Shown: positions 48,277 through 59,389 of the stretch, in pieces
How the letters are laid out: each line of letters starts with the position of its first letter
How positions within the stretch are numbered: the first letter of the stretch is position 1
Assembly (NCBI GenBank): GCA_001661515.1
Contig: LUVW01000016.1
Location: 439,496-503,495, forward strand
DNA: 64,000 bases
Direction: 5' to 3'
Source of the DNA: Capniomyces stellatus
Taxonomy: Eukaryota; Kickxellomycota; Harpellomycetes; Harpellales; Legeriomycetaceae
Notes under the pieces: generated by a model
Databases searched by the model: none
What the model was told of the DNA's origin: nothing
Seen by the model: the letters and a program-made list of their open reading frames with translations, nothing else
Made by a program: the position numbers and the translations under genes

Positions 48277-50798
48277 ATGGTTAGAAGACAAAGAACAACA
48301 GAATTGCTGAGCAATCTGCCTCAGTTGCAGAATTTGATTAAAAGAGATCCGATTTCGTACAAGGAGGAGTTTCTGCAGCAATGGAGACATTTTGAGGCGT
48401 CTTTGGGTATATTTGAGCTGAAGCCTGAGGATGAGAATAAAGAGTTTGGAGATCTGATAATGTTTTTGTCGCATGTGACGGGGTGTTTCCCAGAGGAATG
48501 CAAAGGGTTTTCAGAGAAGATATTGAGCATACTGCAGAAGCATTATATGGTGCTTGGGCCAAATCTTAGAAAGTCGCTAGTTCAGTCGGTGATTTTGTTG
48601 AGGAACAAGAAGCAGATTTCGAGCACGGTGGTGCTGCCAGTATTTTTCACGCTATTCAGATGCCATGACAAGGCACTTCGAGAGATGTTATACACGTACA
48701 TAGTAAATGATATCAAGACATCGAATAGGGGGCAACACAAGAACAACAGCTTGAACAAGGTGTTGCAAAATTTTATGTTTTCGGTGATGACGTCGCCAGA
48801 GGCACAGGATCGATCAGGGTCGGGGGCTATTGCGGCAAAGAAGAGTTTGGATGTGTGCATTGAGTTGTACAAGAAGAATGTATGGAATGACGCCAAGACG
48901 GTAAATGTGATAGCAGAGGGATGTTTTTCGCCGATAACAAAGATCAATGTGACATCGGTTCAGTTTTTCTTGAAACCAGTGAGCAAGAAGAAGAACGAAG
49001 ATGGAGAGACAGAATCTGAGGCTTCAGGATCGGATAGCGATAATACACGGGATTATAGAGGGGAATTGAAGGAGCTGCAGAAGCAGCAGTGCTACAGCAA
49101 AAAGAAAAAGTCAAAGCAAAGACTGCTTGAGCGCGCACTTCGGTTCAACCGTAAGCAGGAACGCGAGGATACAAAGAAGAACGAGGAAGGGGAGGATGAG
49201 AGTATGGGGTCGAACGGGAAGAAGAGCGACCAGCCACAGTTCAGAGTTTTATCGTTGCTGCACGACCCTCAAAGTAAGATGAAATTAAAAAGAAAGATAT
49301 AAGAGTATGGGAGATTGCTTTGGTGTATGGGAGTTGTGTTTTTTTTTTTTTTTTTTTTTTTTAAAANTTTTTTTTTTTTTTTTTTTTTGCTAAAAGTTTA
49401 TATTGTTTATAAAATGTAGGTTTTGCAGAAAAATTGTTTGCTCGGGCCAGTAGCAACTCGGGACAGCCAAAGAGGGGAGGGCAGACAGTTGAGCGATTTG
49501 AAGTAAGACTACTGCAACTGAAGCTGGCATCAAGAGTGATAGGATACCACCAGCTGTTTGTAATGCCGTTTTATCCATTTATGCAGCGGTATTTGCAGCC
49601 TCACCAGCGCGACGTAACAGTGATTCTTGCTCTGTTTGCAACAGCGTGTCATCAGTTTACACCGCCAGAGTCGATCCAGCCGCAGATACGAGCAATAGCA
49701 GACAACTTTGTGTCAGATCATTGCTCACCTGAAGTTATTTCCGCAGGTCTGAACTCGATCCGGGCAGTAGCGGCCAGGCAACCTCTGGTTCTGGATACAG
49801 ACCTGCTTTCAGATCTGATTCAGTACCGCAAACATCGCGACAAGGGTGTGATGAACGCAGCCAGATCCCTGCTTCAGCTGTACCGTGAAAAACACCCAGA
49901 AATGTTGCCTAGGAGAGAAAGAGGCAAGCCAGGCGCTGAAAATGCTGCCAAGGACGGTGATGCATCTAAGCCGCTTTTGTTTGGTCAAGAGCTTGTTGCT
50001 GACGGTGTTGATGGAATTGATTTGCTCGATATTCCAACTTCTGAAGAGGACAACGATGCCGATCAAACCGATGACGAACTTGCTGATCTTAGTGACGACG
50101 AGAACGAAAATGTAAATGAAAATGATGAAGAGGATGATGAAGATGAAGAGGAAGAAGAAGAGGAAGAAGAGGAACTTGAGTTGGATTCTGATGAGCTTGA
50201 AGCTATCAACAGCGACGAGTTTGAACCAGTTCCTGGACAAGAGGAAGACGCGTCTGATAACGAAGAAGCCAGCAACGAACCTGCCGCTGCCAATCAAATG
50301 CTTCCTCCCAAGGCTCGTGTCGATATGACAAGAATATTGACTCAGGAGGATTTCGACAAAATTGACAGAATCAAGCAGAAAAGACTCGAAAAGTTGCAGG
50401 AGGAGGCCGATGAGGTTGCCCAGAAATCTGGCAAAAAGCGCGCCAATCCAAGCGTTGCAGGATCTGTTACCGGAAGCGCAATTGACGACGACAAGGAGTA
50501 CATTGACACCGAGGACATTTTAGGTGCCTACCACACACGTAAACGCGCCAAGGCCTCATACGAAGAAAGAATGGCTACAATTCAAGCAGGTCGTGATGGC
50601 CGTGAGAAGTATGCGTCTAAGAAGAGCAAGCGTGAGTCCGAGGGAAGAAGTACTTCCAACAAAGAGAAGCGCAAAACTAAGAGTTTCAAGATGTTGTCCC
50701 ACAAACAAAGCAATGTTGTTAAAGGAAAGCGCTCCCTTGTTGATAAACGTCGCCAACTAAGAGCTCATATCAAGAAGCAAAAAATGAAAGGAAAATAG
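48277..50798 (+). CDS. SDA1: 60S ribosome biogenesis/export protein Sda1, 2 exons
   Basis: A nucleolar/nuclear factor needed for 60S subunit maturation and export and for G1 progression. Exons are 48277-49273 and 49420-50798; 791 aa. The N-terminal HEAT-like helical region begins LPQLQNLIKRDPISYKEEF and includes LRKSLVQSVILLRNK. A conserved segment crosses the intron (DPQSFAEKLFARA) and continues with LKLASRVIGYHQLFVMPFY. An acidic block of Glu/Asp repeats sits at about residues 545-600. The C-terminus is the highly basic Sda1 end (SFKMLSHKQS to HIKKQKMKGK). The single intron contains a poly-T run with one N (49367), so its true length is unknown; the exons themselves are unaffected. Confidence 0.95.
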
Positions 50799-51460
50799 TC
50801 TTGTTCGCCCCCCTTCCCCACTTTATAACACCTATTGGTTTATTCATTTACACTTTTAATTTTAATTTTCTTTATTCTTTATTTTTACCTTTGAATTCTC
50901 TTTTACTTTCAGCTTAATGCTTTCCTTTCCCCCCCCCCCTTTATTTAATACAAAGCACAGAAATAGTACACCATCACCTAACCAACTTTTGCATATCCCA
51001 TTTCTAACCTGGCTTTTATATCTCTTTAACTCTTGTACCGCTTTTTAACTTGGCTTTCCTTGCCTCCGTTCATTTGTTAACGTCGGTCTATCTTGACTTT
51101 TATTATTTCATATTTGGTTCTCTTTTCTGTTTAATTTTCTTTTTGAACGATTTTAATTTAATATTTTTTATTTTCTTGCTATGATTTTTTTTTTCTATTT
51201 ACTTTTTAACTTTTTTTTAAAAATAAATAAACAAATAGTCCCAATACGTTTGTTTACCCTTTCGCTTTCGAATCATTAAGTTTAAAATTACAACACTTGG
51301 ATAAATCCATAAAATCCACCACCCTTATTATTTCCTTTTTTTATATTATTTTTCGTTTACCAATTCCTGAACTAAGACTATTTTACTTTATCTTTATTTT
51401 AACACTGCAATTGCCTAAAAAGATAATATATATTAATAGTGGGCTAAAGCAACAAGAAAA
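50799..51460. other. Intergenic spacer, pyrimidine-rich
   Basis: 662 bp between SDA1 and the SSXT gene. T/C-rich stretches and a C9-10 run near 50930 are seen; no gene. Confidence 0.55.
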
Positions 51461-52640
51461 ATGTCTGATCAGGATTCTCAAAGCACTAAAGACACACTCG
51501 CAAACTCTTCCGACTCCAAGAAAGACTTTACGGCATATATCCCAAGACTCAAATCGAGCATTATTCAAGTGGTAACGCGTCTTTCTTTTACTTTTTTTTC
51601 TTTTTCCTCTTCTCAATTCTAAGTCGCTTGAACAATACTGCTGCAAAGTTGGCGATTATATTAGTTGTAAGCACAAAAGCACTAACAATAACTGGGGAAA
51701 ACTATTCGCAATGTAGGTTTTGAACATAAATAGCGAATTGATTAACTTATGCAAGGAATTCCAGAACATGGGTCTCGTTCATGACCCCGAGTATATGATG
51801 TAAGTTGTCATTTCAACCCCACTTACTTTACCCTTTTTACTTTACTTTGCTTTTTATTTAATCACATTAACTAGTTTTCAAGGCTTGTCCATTATTTGAT
51901 TTGCACTTTAATTCCGAACAAAGTACTCTGTTTTGGCACCTAACTATATTCTATCCTTTTTTTAGCTACCAAATTAAATTGCAATCAAACATAAAGTACT
52001 TGACTGCTATAGCCGATTATTACTTGGATCCTGTAAAGGTAACGTGATCATTGATACTTTTAAACAGTCAATATCTTTATTTATTGGAGTCTCTTTGCCT
52101 CCTTATTCCAGAATAACACGTACAATTTTCCAAATCTGCTGATACACATTACCAACAGTATCCGGCTTTCAGAGTACATTTACACTCTCTATTTCAACAC
52201 ACACCCCCCCACCCTCACCTAATTAAAAAAATGTCATGAATTAAAATTTTCTATTACGCGTAACTTAGAACGAACCCGATTTTTCAGCGCCTTCGATACC
52301 AAAAAGCTCGCTGGTGACTTCGGACTTTCAGTATCAGCACCAAAACCTCCTCCAAAAACTATCTTCCTTCAAAGCCGAGCACGACTTGTATGTTTCTGCC
52401 TGGAAAGCCAAACAGCTTGAACTTTCTAGTCGTGCACGAGCCCTGCTATTGTCCCATGACAAACAACGCCTCCAAGTGATCAAAGAGTCTTACCCTTGCG
52501 ATAAAATCGCTGAAGCTTTGACTGAGGATCGCGTTACTGTTGACTTTGACTATCTAAAAACCTCCGACCCTTCTAGCTACGACCCTTTGCCTCCTTTCCA
52601 ACTGCCATCTGGAATTAAGCTTCCCCCCAGCTTAAACTGA
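51461..52640 (+). CDS. SSXT (SS18/Snf11/GIF)-domain protein, probable SWI/SNF subunit, 4 exons
   Basis: Exons are 51461-51571, 51717-51799, 51966-52038 and 52269-52640; 212 aa. Exons 2-3 encode the SSXT signature: NINSELINLCKEFQNMG, then, after a short acidic turn, YQIKLQSNIKYLTAIADYY. This matches the x-L-I-x-x-x-x-E-x-Q-N and YQ-x-x-L-x-x-N-x-x-YL-x-x-IAD pattern of animal SS18, plant GIF and yeast Snf11, which bind the SWI/SNF ATPase module. The N-terminus is Ser/Asp-rich. The C-terminal 124 residues form a helical region (YQHQNLLQKLSSFKAEHDLY) and a Pro-rich end that I do not recognise; the glutamine-rich activation domain of SS18 is absent. The last splice (52269) is the least certain; an alternative acceptor near 52112 exists. 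Confidence 0.75.
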
Positions 52641-54536
52641 CATCGTTACTCCTGAGCTTTATTTGTTTGTTTTTTGTTTTTGTTTTTATAGTAATTTTGT
52701 TTTATCTTTTCAATCTTTCATTGCTATTTGTTTTGTACTTTAGTTTTTTATTTTTCACTTATCACCAGCTCAGTTTGTGCAGAGTTTGATAAATATTAGT
52801 TTTTTCTTTAAAAATAAAATCCCATAAAAAAAGAAGAAAAAAAAAGTTATAGATCGTTGAACTTTGTGTTTGGTTAAACGACAAATGCATTCCAAAACTA
52901 ACCTGGTAGTACGAGGATACTTTTTTTACTTTGAACCCTCCATTGACGCTTAATATTGTTCGTTCTTTTATTAAGACTACTATTTAAGCTAGGGTATAGT
53001 CTCTTTAAATTTTGCAATAATAGTTTGGAATAGTAAATGGTAAATGATAAATGGTAAATGGTAAATGGTAAATGGTAAATGGTAAATGGTAAATGGTAAA
53101 TGGTAAATGGTAAATGGTAAATGGTAAATGGTAAATGGTAAATGGTAAATGGTAAATGGTAAAAGGTAAAATTAATATGAATCTAATCACTTTTGATCAT
53201 GTTCACTAATCACAAATTTCGATTTTTGTTCAATAATATCGCAATCAAATAGGGTTTTTATTGGCCAATTTGACTTTCAGCCTTTTATAAAAGTTGGTTA
53301 AAAAAAACAAAAAAAAACTCTAACGAGTCAATTTCATTCTTTTGGTTCGAGTTATTCGATTTTTTTACCTTTTACCTTCTACTTGAATGAAGGTGATGGT
53401 GATGGTGCTTGTCTATCAGATGCTAGGCTGTTCAAAGCTGGGTTCGCGAAATTAGCTTTGATGTTTCAGCCAAACAGACCTTAATTGGGGCTAGGAAGGT
53501 TAAAGTGTCTAGAGAAATTGATTGAATTAGTCTATTCAACTTGGAATTGCGTCATTGCTTTTAGCAAAGTGTTTAAACTACATTGGCGACATACCTCAGG
53601 GTTATTGCACCAAGTTTTTGTTTTTGTTTTTTTTTAGCTACTTTAGTAAAAAAATAAAACCAAGCTTACTATGTGTCATTTCCGAGACTTGGTTACTTTG
53701 GTTGCAGAACTGGTCTACTATAACCTAAAGAAGTTGAGAAGTATAGAGAGAAAGAGGGTGAGGAAGGCTTTAATAATATACAGGTCATCGAGTATATTCG
53801 TTTGTTGAAATTGAATAGTTTAGTCGAGTATTCGCTGTGCCTATTCAAAGAAATTAGCATTCTTTGCTGCCGGACTTAAAATAAGCTCACGTACTTTTGG
53901 TTTGTCTTGGTGGACGATAAGCTGACAGTTGTTATTAGCAGAAAGAAAAAGAACCATGCCAGACAACAATAATGAATAGGCGTTTGGTAGTTTAATAGAC
54001 AAATTTGTGCCATTAAGTCGATATTTTGAATGTCGGTGAGGCTAGATTTAAATCCACATCGCAAGGAAGCAATAACATCTCACTCTCACGCTCAAAAAAA
54101 CTATACAAACACATTTAATAATAAAAATGAAATGAACATGGTCCATTACCAACTTACCAACTTGTTAATTTTACTGACAAATTGCGAAATTTTGTTCAAT
54201 TATGTTTAATCATTTGCAATGGTAGAATGAACAAAAAATCAATCATTAATTATTTGAATTCCAAGGTCTGATTTTGTATAACTTAATTGACAAATCCAAC
54301 GGGCATATAAATAGGATGGAGGTTGGTGCTAGAGCTGGAAACTAAGAAATTAAAATAAAAGGTTGGATTTACTCGTTTTATCCTTAAACACAACAGTCAT
54401 ACTAGACACGCTGAACATACTTTGTTTTAAATAGAAAAATATTTTATTTTATTTACATATCACATTATATATATATTTTTTCGAATAAGCGCATCGACTT
54501 TAGCGTTCAGCAATAATAACACAAGTTATCAACAAT
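52641..54536. other. Intergenic region with a heptanucleotide minisatellite
   Basis: About 1.9 kb between the SSXT gene and siroheme synthase. Apart from the repeat at 53034-53166, no gene or RNA is recognised. The ORF at 53005-53190 is generated by the repeat. Confidence 0.6.
53034..53166. repeat. Minisatellite (TAAATGG)n, about 18-19 copies
   Basis: Near-perfect head-to-tail copies of TAAATGG; one early copy reads TAAATGA and the last is TAAAAGG. On the minus strand the 21-bp superperiod translates as a repeated seven-residue peptide, which is not evidence of a gene. Confidence 0.95.
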
Positions 54537-56336
54537 ATGGTTGGAGAAATTAGATATCCCGAGCCTGTTCCAGGAGGCTCCTTTGTGATTGCTTGGCGAG
54601 CTAGAGATAGACACATTTTGGTTGTAGGTGGAGGAGCAGTTGCAACAGGCCGAGTTTTTAACGCACTTGAGGCAGACGCCAAAGTAACAGTAGTTTCGCC
54701 AGAATTAAATAATGAGTTGTTGTATAGATACAACAAGTCGCAAATAAGCTGGATTCCAACCAAGTTTGAAGACTCACATTTAATTGGTGCAGATATGGTA
54801 TTATCGACCATTGATGATCCAGTATGCTCGGAAAGAATAGTGACATTGTGCAGAAAAAAGAGAATTCCTGTAAACGCGGCTGACATCAACGACCTGTGTG
54901 ATTTCTGGTTTATGTCAATGCATCGCGACGGACCGCTGCAGATTGCAGTTTCAACCAACTCAAAAGCACCGAGGCTGGCAAATAGAATTAGGCGTAGAGT
55001 GGCTTCTGCACTTCCAGAGGGCACTGGCAAGGCAGTGAGCAAAATCGGAGAGCTAAGAGAAAAGATAAGAAAGGGTGACCCTGGGGCTGGGAGCGTGCAC
55101 AAAAGAATGGCATGGATGAAGCAGCTGTGTGATTATTGGCCCATTGAAGAGTTGGCAAAGATGGATACCAACGATATAGACTCACTGTTTTCCTCATACT
55201 TGAAGCAGGATGATGTAAAAGCCACAAAAATCAACAGTGCAGAGATTGTAAATGACTTGGAGCAAGCCATTGGTAAAACGGAAAAAGCGGATGTAGACAC
55301 TGTTGTTGTGCCTGGTGCTGGAATTAAAGAACCATTGGCGGTTGCAGCCGACTCTTTAGCATCAAACACACATGGAGCTATTTGTATAGATAAAGAAACA
55401 AAGGGTGATACCAGGAACACGAGCAGTTCTACTGAATCAAACAGGTTGGAAGCAGATGTTAGAGCTAGCTCTCCAGCTGGAGTAAAGTGTGGATCCCGGT
55501 TCAGACCTACGCCAAAAAAGGTGGGCCGTATTTATTTGGTTGGTGCAGGGTTAGGGGACCCGGATTTGTTGACGGTAAGAGCCAAGAACTTGTTGGAGGA
55601 GGCTGACTTGGTGCTGTCGGATAAACTGGTTCCGCAAGCAGTGCTTGATACTATAAAGACAGCAGAGGTATTTATAGCGCACAAATTCCCTGGTCTTGCT
55701 GACACTGCACAGGATGAATTGAATAGAAGAGGGTTGGCTGCTTTAAGTGAAGGGAAGATGGTTGTGAGGCTGAAGCAAGGGGATCCGTTTGTGTATGGAA
55801 GAGGGGGGGAAGAGGTGTTGTTTTTTGAAAAGCATGGGTTTGAATGTAAGGTGGTTCCTGGCTTGTCGAGCGCGTTGTCTGGTGCAGGACTAAGCAGGAT
55901 CCCAGTGACACACCGTGGGGTTGCTGACCAAGTGTTGATTCTATCAGGAAATAACAGAAATCTCCAGTTGCCTGAAATTCCTCCTTTCCTAAAAACACGC
56001 ACAATGGTGTTTTTAATGTGCATCAAGAGGCTTTCTGAGATTGTGGATCTCCTTTTAAAAAACAACTACCCACAAGATATGCCTGTTGCCATTTTGGAAA
56101 GAGCTGGGTGTGATGACCAAAGAACACTTCGAGGCAACATTGAAAACATTGTAAAAGTTGTGGAAAGAGTTGGAACTAATCCTCCTGGATTGCTGATTGT
56201 TGGCTACTCTACCACCGTGCTGGCATCAACCGGTTTGTTTGAAACCAGCAACATAAACAACCAGGTACACGTTAACGGCGAGCAAGTCAACGAGTGCGGC
56301 GACCTCAACGATGTTATAGTGGAGCCTGTAAACTAG
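54537..56336 (+). CDS. Trifunctional siroheme synthase (Met8-Met1 fusion)
   Basis: Makes siroheme, the prosthetic group of sulfite and nitrite reductase, from uroporphyrinogen III. Single exon, 599 aa. The N-terminal part (about residues 1-195) is Met8-like: a Rossmann motif ILVVGGGAVATGRVFNAL, a ferrochelatase/dehydrogenase core with STNSKAPRLANRIRRR, and the helical dimer region. A hydrophilic linker of about 120 residues follows. The C-terminal part (about 325-580) is a uroporphyrinogen-III C-methyltransferase like Met1: VGAGLGDPDLLTVRA, LKQGDPFVYGRGGEE, SALSGAGLSRIPVTHRG. The order matches bacterial CysG, whereas S. cerevisiae has separate Met1 and Met8. No organelle signal is seen. A full set of activities implies assimilatory sulfate (or nitrite) reduction. 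Confidence 0.94.
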   Translation: MVGEIRYPEPVPGGSFVIAWRARDRHILVVGGGAVATGRVFNALEADAKVTVVSPELNNELLYRYNKSQISWIPTKFEDSHLIGADMVLSTIDDPVCSERIVTLCRKKRIPVNAADINDLCDFWFMSMHRDGPLQIAVSTNSKAPRLANRIRRRVASALPEGTGKAVSKIGELREKIRKGDPGAGSVHKRMAWMKQLCDYWPIEELAKMDTNDIDSLFSSYLKQDDVKATKINSAEIVNDLEQAIGKTEKADVDTVVVPGAGIKEPLAVAADSLASNTHGAICIDKETKGDTRNTSSSTESNRLEADVRASSPAGVKCGSRFRPTPKKVGRIYLVGAGLGDPDLLTVRAKNLLEEADLVLSDKLVPQAVLDTIKTAEVFIAHKFPGLADTAQDELNRRGLAALSEGKMVVRLKQGDPFVYGRGGEEVLFFEKHGFECKVVPGLSSALSGAGLSRIPVTHRGVADQVLILSGNNRNLQLPEIPPFLKTRTMVFLMCIKRLSEIVDLLLKNNYPQDMPVAILERAGCDDQRTLRGNIENIVKVVERVGTNPPGLLIVGYSTTVLASTGLFETSNINNQVHVNGEQVNECGDLNDVIVEPVN

Positions 56337-56795
56337 TAGCTGTATACCCAAGCATATTTGCACAATCTATTTTTTTTTCTAATTTTATAAAGTGTACATT
56401 TAAACCTTTCTCCAATTTGACATTCCTATATCATAGTCTAGCCAGATACAAATACTGGCGTTTTATTAATATACAGTGAGAGTAATTACAATACAAAAAA
56501 GTTAACAAGTAAGCGAGTTTAATGGCGACTTGGAGCTTATTTGATAAGAAAAAGTTGGGTATTGATTTACTGAAACGAACTGCCGCTGCAAGATGAGCAA
56601 TTAATTAACGAATAACTGTATTGATTAAAATAACAAACACAAAGATTAAAGACAATAAAAGGTAGAGTAAATAGAGAAGTAGAGTAAATAAATGGTAGAG
56701 AAGAGTAAATAGAGAGTAGAGTTAAGCGATGAGGCATATAAAAGTAAATTTTGCAAAAGGTGAAATAATTGTAAAATTAGCTTAAAAAGCTTCTA
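56337..56795. other. Convergent spacer
   Basis: 459 bp between siroheme synthase and the SR-protein gene. Short purine-rich repeats with TAGAGTAAATA cores occur at about 56660-56720. No gene. Confidence 0.55.
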
Positions 56796-58091
56796 TCACC
56801 TTCTATCTCCGCGATGTGAGCTTCTGGATCTAGAGGCTCTGCGAGATCTACTGTCTCTTCGAACATATTTGCGTGGTGGCGAATCACTAGGACTTCTTCT
56901 ACGGCGGTAGCGAGGTCGGCTACGATCTCGTGATCGTGAGCGTGACCGAGATCGGTTGCCTCCTCTGAATCTTGGAGGCGAGGGTCGATGATCTCGGCGA
57001 ATTGATCTGGACCGATCTCTAGATCGCGATCGTTTGTTGTTGTAGCTGCTCCTAAATGGTCTTGAACGGCCGCCATTGTTCCTGTTTCCGCGGAATTTAG
57101 GTCCATTTCGTCCTCCACGAGGTGGCTGCTTACGCGTCTCGCGTAGTATAACGGTTATATTCTCGCCATCCAGCATGGCTCCGTCCATATAATCAATAGC
57201 CATTGCTGCCTCTTCAGGGGTAAAGTAATCGACATACGCCATCTTTCTATGTATCCCAACACGTCTATCTAGTGGAATTGTAACTCGTTCGATTTTTCCA
57301 TAGGCTGAAAATATTTCTTGAATGTGCGCCTCCCTTACATCACGAGTCAGGTTTTTTACTATTACTGTTGAGATTGGCTTAGATTCATTTTCAACATCTG
57401 AATCTCTTTTGTTATTAGAATCTTTATTTCGTCTGTTTGCTGATGGCGAGCCTGAATTTGACCTAAGTCGTCGGCGAGGCAAGCCTGAGCGAGATCTACT
57501 GCGCCTGTGTAGATGGCTTTTACCTCTTGAGCCTTTTCTGTCTCTTCTTCTTGGGCTGTGGGAACGCGTTCTGGATCGGCTCTTGCTGATACTCTTTCTA
57601 CGCCTCCCTCTTTGAGAAGATTCAGAACGCGATCTACGTGAACTTGAAGAACGACGACGCGAACTATGTCTACTGCTTTTTGAAATAGATCTAGAGATTG
57701 GACGAGATCGTAGAACAGTTGGCGACTTTGATCTACTTTCAGAATTTGATCGAGCGCGATTTCTAGGCGGTGGTGAGTATGATTCGCTTCGAGACGCCCT
57801 ATTTTGGTATTGTCCACAAAAGTTGAAGTATTTCCATTAGTAGCTGTTACATTTTAATTGCACATATATTAATAGAAAATAATTTTTCATTTATAATCTG
57901 CCAATCTTTCTGCTCTACTTGCCAAAACTATTCATGAATTAACAAAAAAAAAACACACACACACATATATATATTCTCATCTACAATTGCAATATTGATC
58001 AACGCAACAGTTCCGCGCTAGACAAGCAATAAAGTTACCTCGATTTATTTCCTCTGGATGAAGATCGACTTGGACTTCGCACTGTAGGCAT
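56796..58091 (-). CDS. RNPS1: RNPS1-like SR protein (RS-RRM-RS), 2 exons
   Basis: An exon-junction/ASAP-complex type splicing regulator. Exons are 58039-58091 and 56796-57798; 351 aa. An N-terminal Arg/Ser-rich region (about 140 residues with many RS, SR and RR pairs) is followed by one RRM: VIVKNLTRDVREAHIQEIFS, then KMAYVDYFTPEEAAMAI and MDGAMLDGENITV. A Gly/Arg-rich stretch and a second RS domain reach the C-terminus. The arrangement and the NLTR-V-x-x-x-HI-x-EIFS start of the RRM match RNPS1 better than Tra2 or SRSF proteins. The first exon encodes only MPTVRSPSRS and a few further residues. RS-dipeptide regions suggest SRPK phosphorylation and nuclear-speckle location. Confidence 0.88.
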
Positions 58092-58878
58092 TCTTTTTTA
58101 TTTGTTTATAACTGTATTGTTGAAAAACACGATTATTGAAACTTGTGAATAGTTGACTAGTAAGTTATTCGAGAGATATTATTGCGATATTATTGTACTA
58201 ATTCGTTTATTAATTGGTTTTTATTTTTGGTAAAGAGTATTTTTAGTAGTTTTTGAAAAGCTCAATTCAAAATAAAAAAAACTTGATTTTATTATTTTGA
58301 TTTTACTCTTTAAAATAGAGTAATTATTCAATTAGTAAACATTACGTTTTATTTTGGCCAAAAAAAATAAAAAATCAACGATACAACACAACAAAACACA
58401 ATTCATCAGCCCAGTTAGCTGATTGAATACAAAATTAATTTACAAAACAAAGAATTTAGGTCGCAAAGAGGACGACCGTTTTTATCAATAAATATGTTGC
58501 TAACACGACACTATTGCAATGTTATTAGAGTTAAACATAATTCAGTTATCTAGCAAACCTTTTCATAAAAAAAACTACAAAAATGATTAGATAATCGCCT
58601 ACGTCCATTTATAATAAAGCAGCCATAGTTTAAAGAATCTACTAGATAATTATAAACACAAACAACAAAATTACAAAATTCAAAGTTTTCGTTTAAAAAT
58701 CAGACTTTGTGATTTATTTAATGCTACAAATATCAAGTACAATTAAGCAAAATAAATGTGATTTTCTTAAACAGACAATATAAAATGACATCTAGCAATA
58801 ATTTTTCCAGCAGGTTGTACTCTTAAAACAAAGAATTAAAAGTGTCAAAAATCCGACAAACAACCAGTAAAAAGTGAG
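58092..58878. other. Spacer between the SR-protein gene and the tRNA
   Basis: 787 bp of AT-rich sequence with no ORF or repeat of note. It should include the SR-protein promoter. Confidence 0.6.
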
Positions 58879-58960
58879 CGTCACCTGCAGGATTCGAACC
58901 TGCGCTCCCAAAGGGAAATGGCTTAGCAGGCCACCGCGTTAACCACTCCGCCAAAGTGAC
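58879..58960 (-). tRNA. tRNA-Ser(GCT)
   Basis: 82 nt on the minus strand with the class II shape of serine tRNAs. The 7-bp acceptor pairs GTCACTT with AGGTGAC (one T-G pair). The anticodon stem GTGGC/GCCAT encloses the loop CTGCTAA, giving anticodon GCT. A variable arm CCC-TTT-GGG is present, and the T arm is GCAGG-TTCGAAT-CCTGC. There is no intron. Discriminator base is G. An LTR element starts 7 bp upstream of its 5' end. Confidence 0.97.
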
Positions 58961-58967
58961 TGGCTAT

Positions 58968-59377
58968 TGTTATATCTAATTTGTCTATTTGTTTAGTATT
59001 CCGACTATCGATCGGATTATAATTTATATCTGAATATATGGTTAATCTAATTAAATCTAATCTTAAAGATACTAAAGCCTATATATTATTAATGATTAAA
59101 ACTATAAGTATATCTTTTGAACGTTCCGTTTCTTAGCTGTCTAAAATATGTGTTTTATTATTTAAGCAGGAAGATTCAACTTTTTGGGAAAAACTATTGT
59201 AATAACTAAAATTTGGAAATATAAAATAAAATAACTAAAAGGTAACTAACTAACTAAAACTAAGGTTATACTAAAACTGTTATCCAATCGATAACTTAAT
59301 AAGAATAAACAAACCCCATGGGCTACAAAAACTTCTTATTAGTAATTATCGACTGGTTAGTCATATTTCATATGACA
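58968..59377 (-). repeat. 3' LTR of the Ty3-like element
   Basis: 410 bp with TG...CA ends on either strand (TGTTATATC at the left, TATGACA at the right). Its first 251 bp look identical to the start of the second copy at 63750-64000. Confidence 0.9.
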
Positions 59378-59389
59378 GACCCCCAGCAA

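Noticed and set aside
50063..50293. Minus-strand ORF rich in Ser
   Set aside because: Antisense of the acidic Glu/Asp block of SDA1.
53005..53190. ORF encoding a repeated seven-residue peptide
   Set aside because: Produced by the TAAATGG minisatellite; no start context or flanking coding signal.
56777..57817. Alternative minus-strand frames across the SR-protein gene
   Set aside because: The RS/RRM frame explains the sequence; the other frames are arginine/serine codon shadows.
58879..58960. Possibility that the tRNA is tRNA-Sec, given eEFSec in the window
   Set aside because: The anticodon is GCT and the acceptor and T arms are those of an ordinary tRNA-Ser; tRNA-Sec would have TCA and a longer acceptor/T arrangement.
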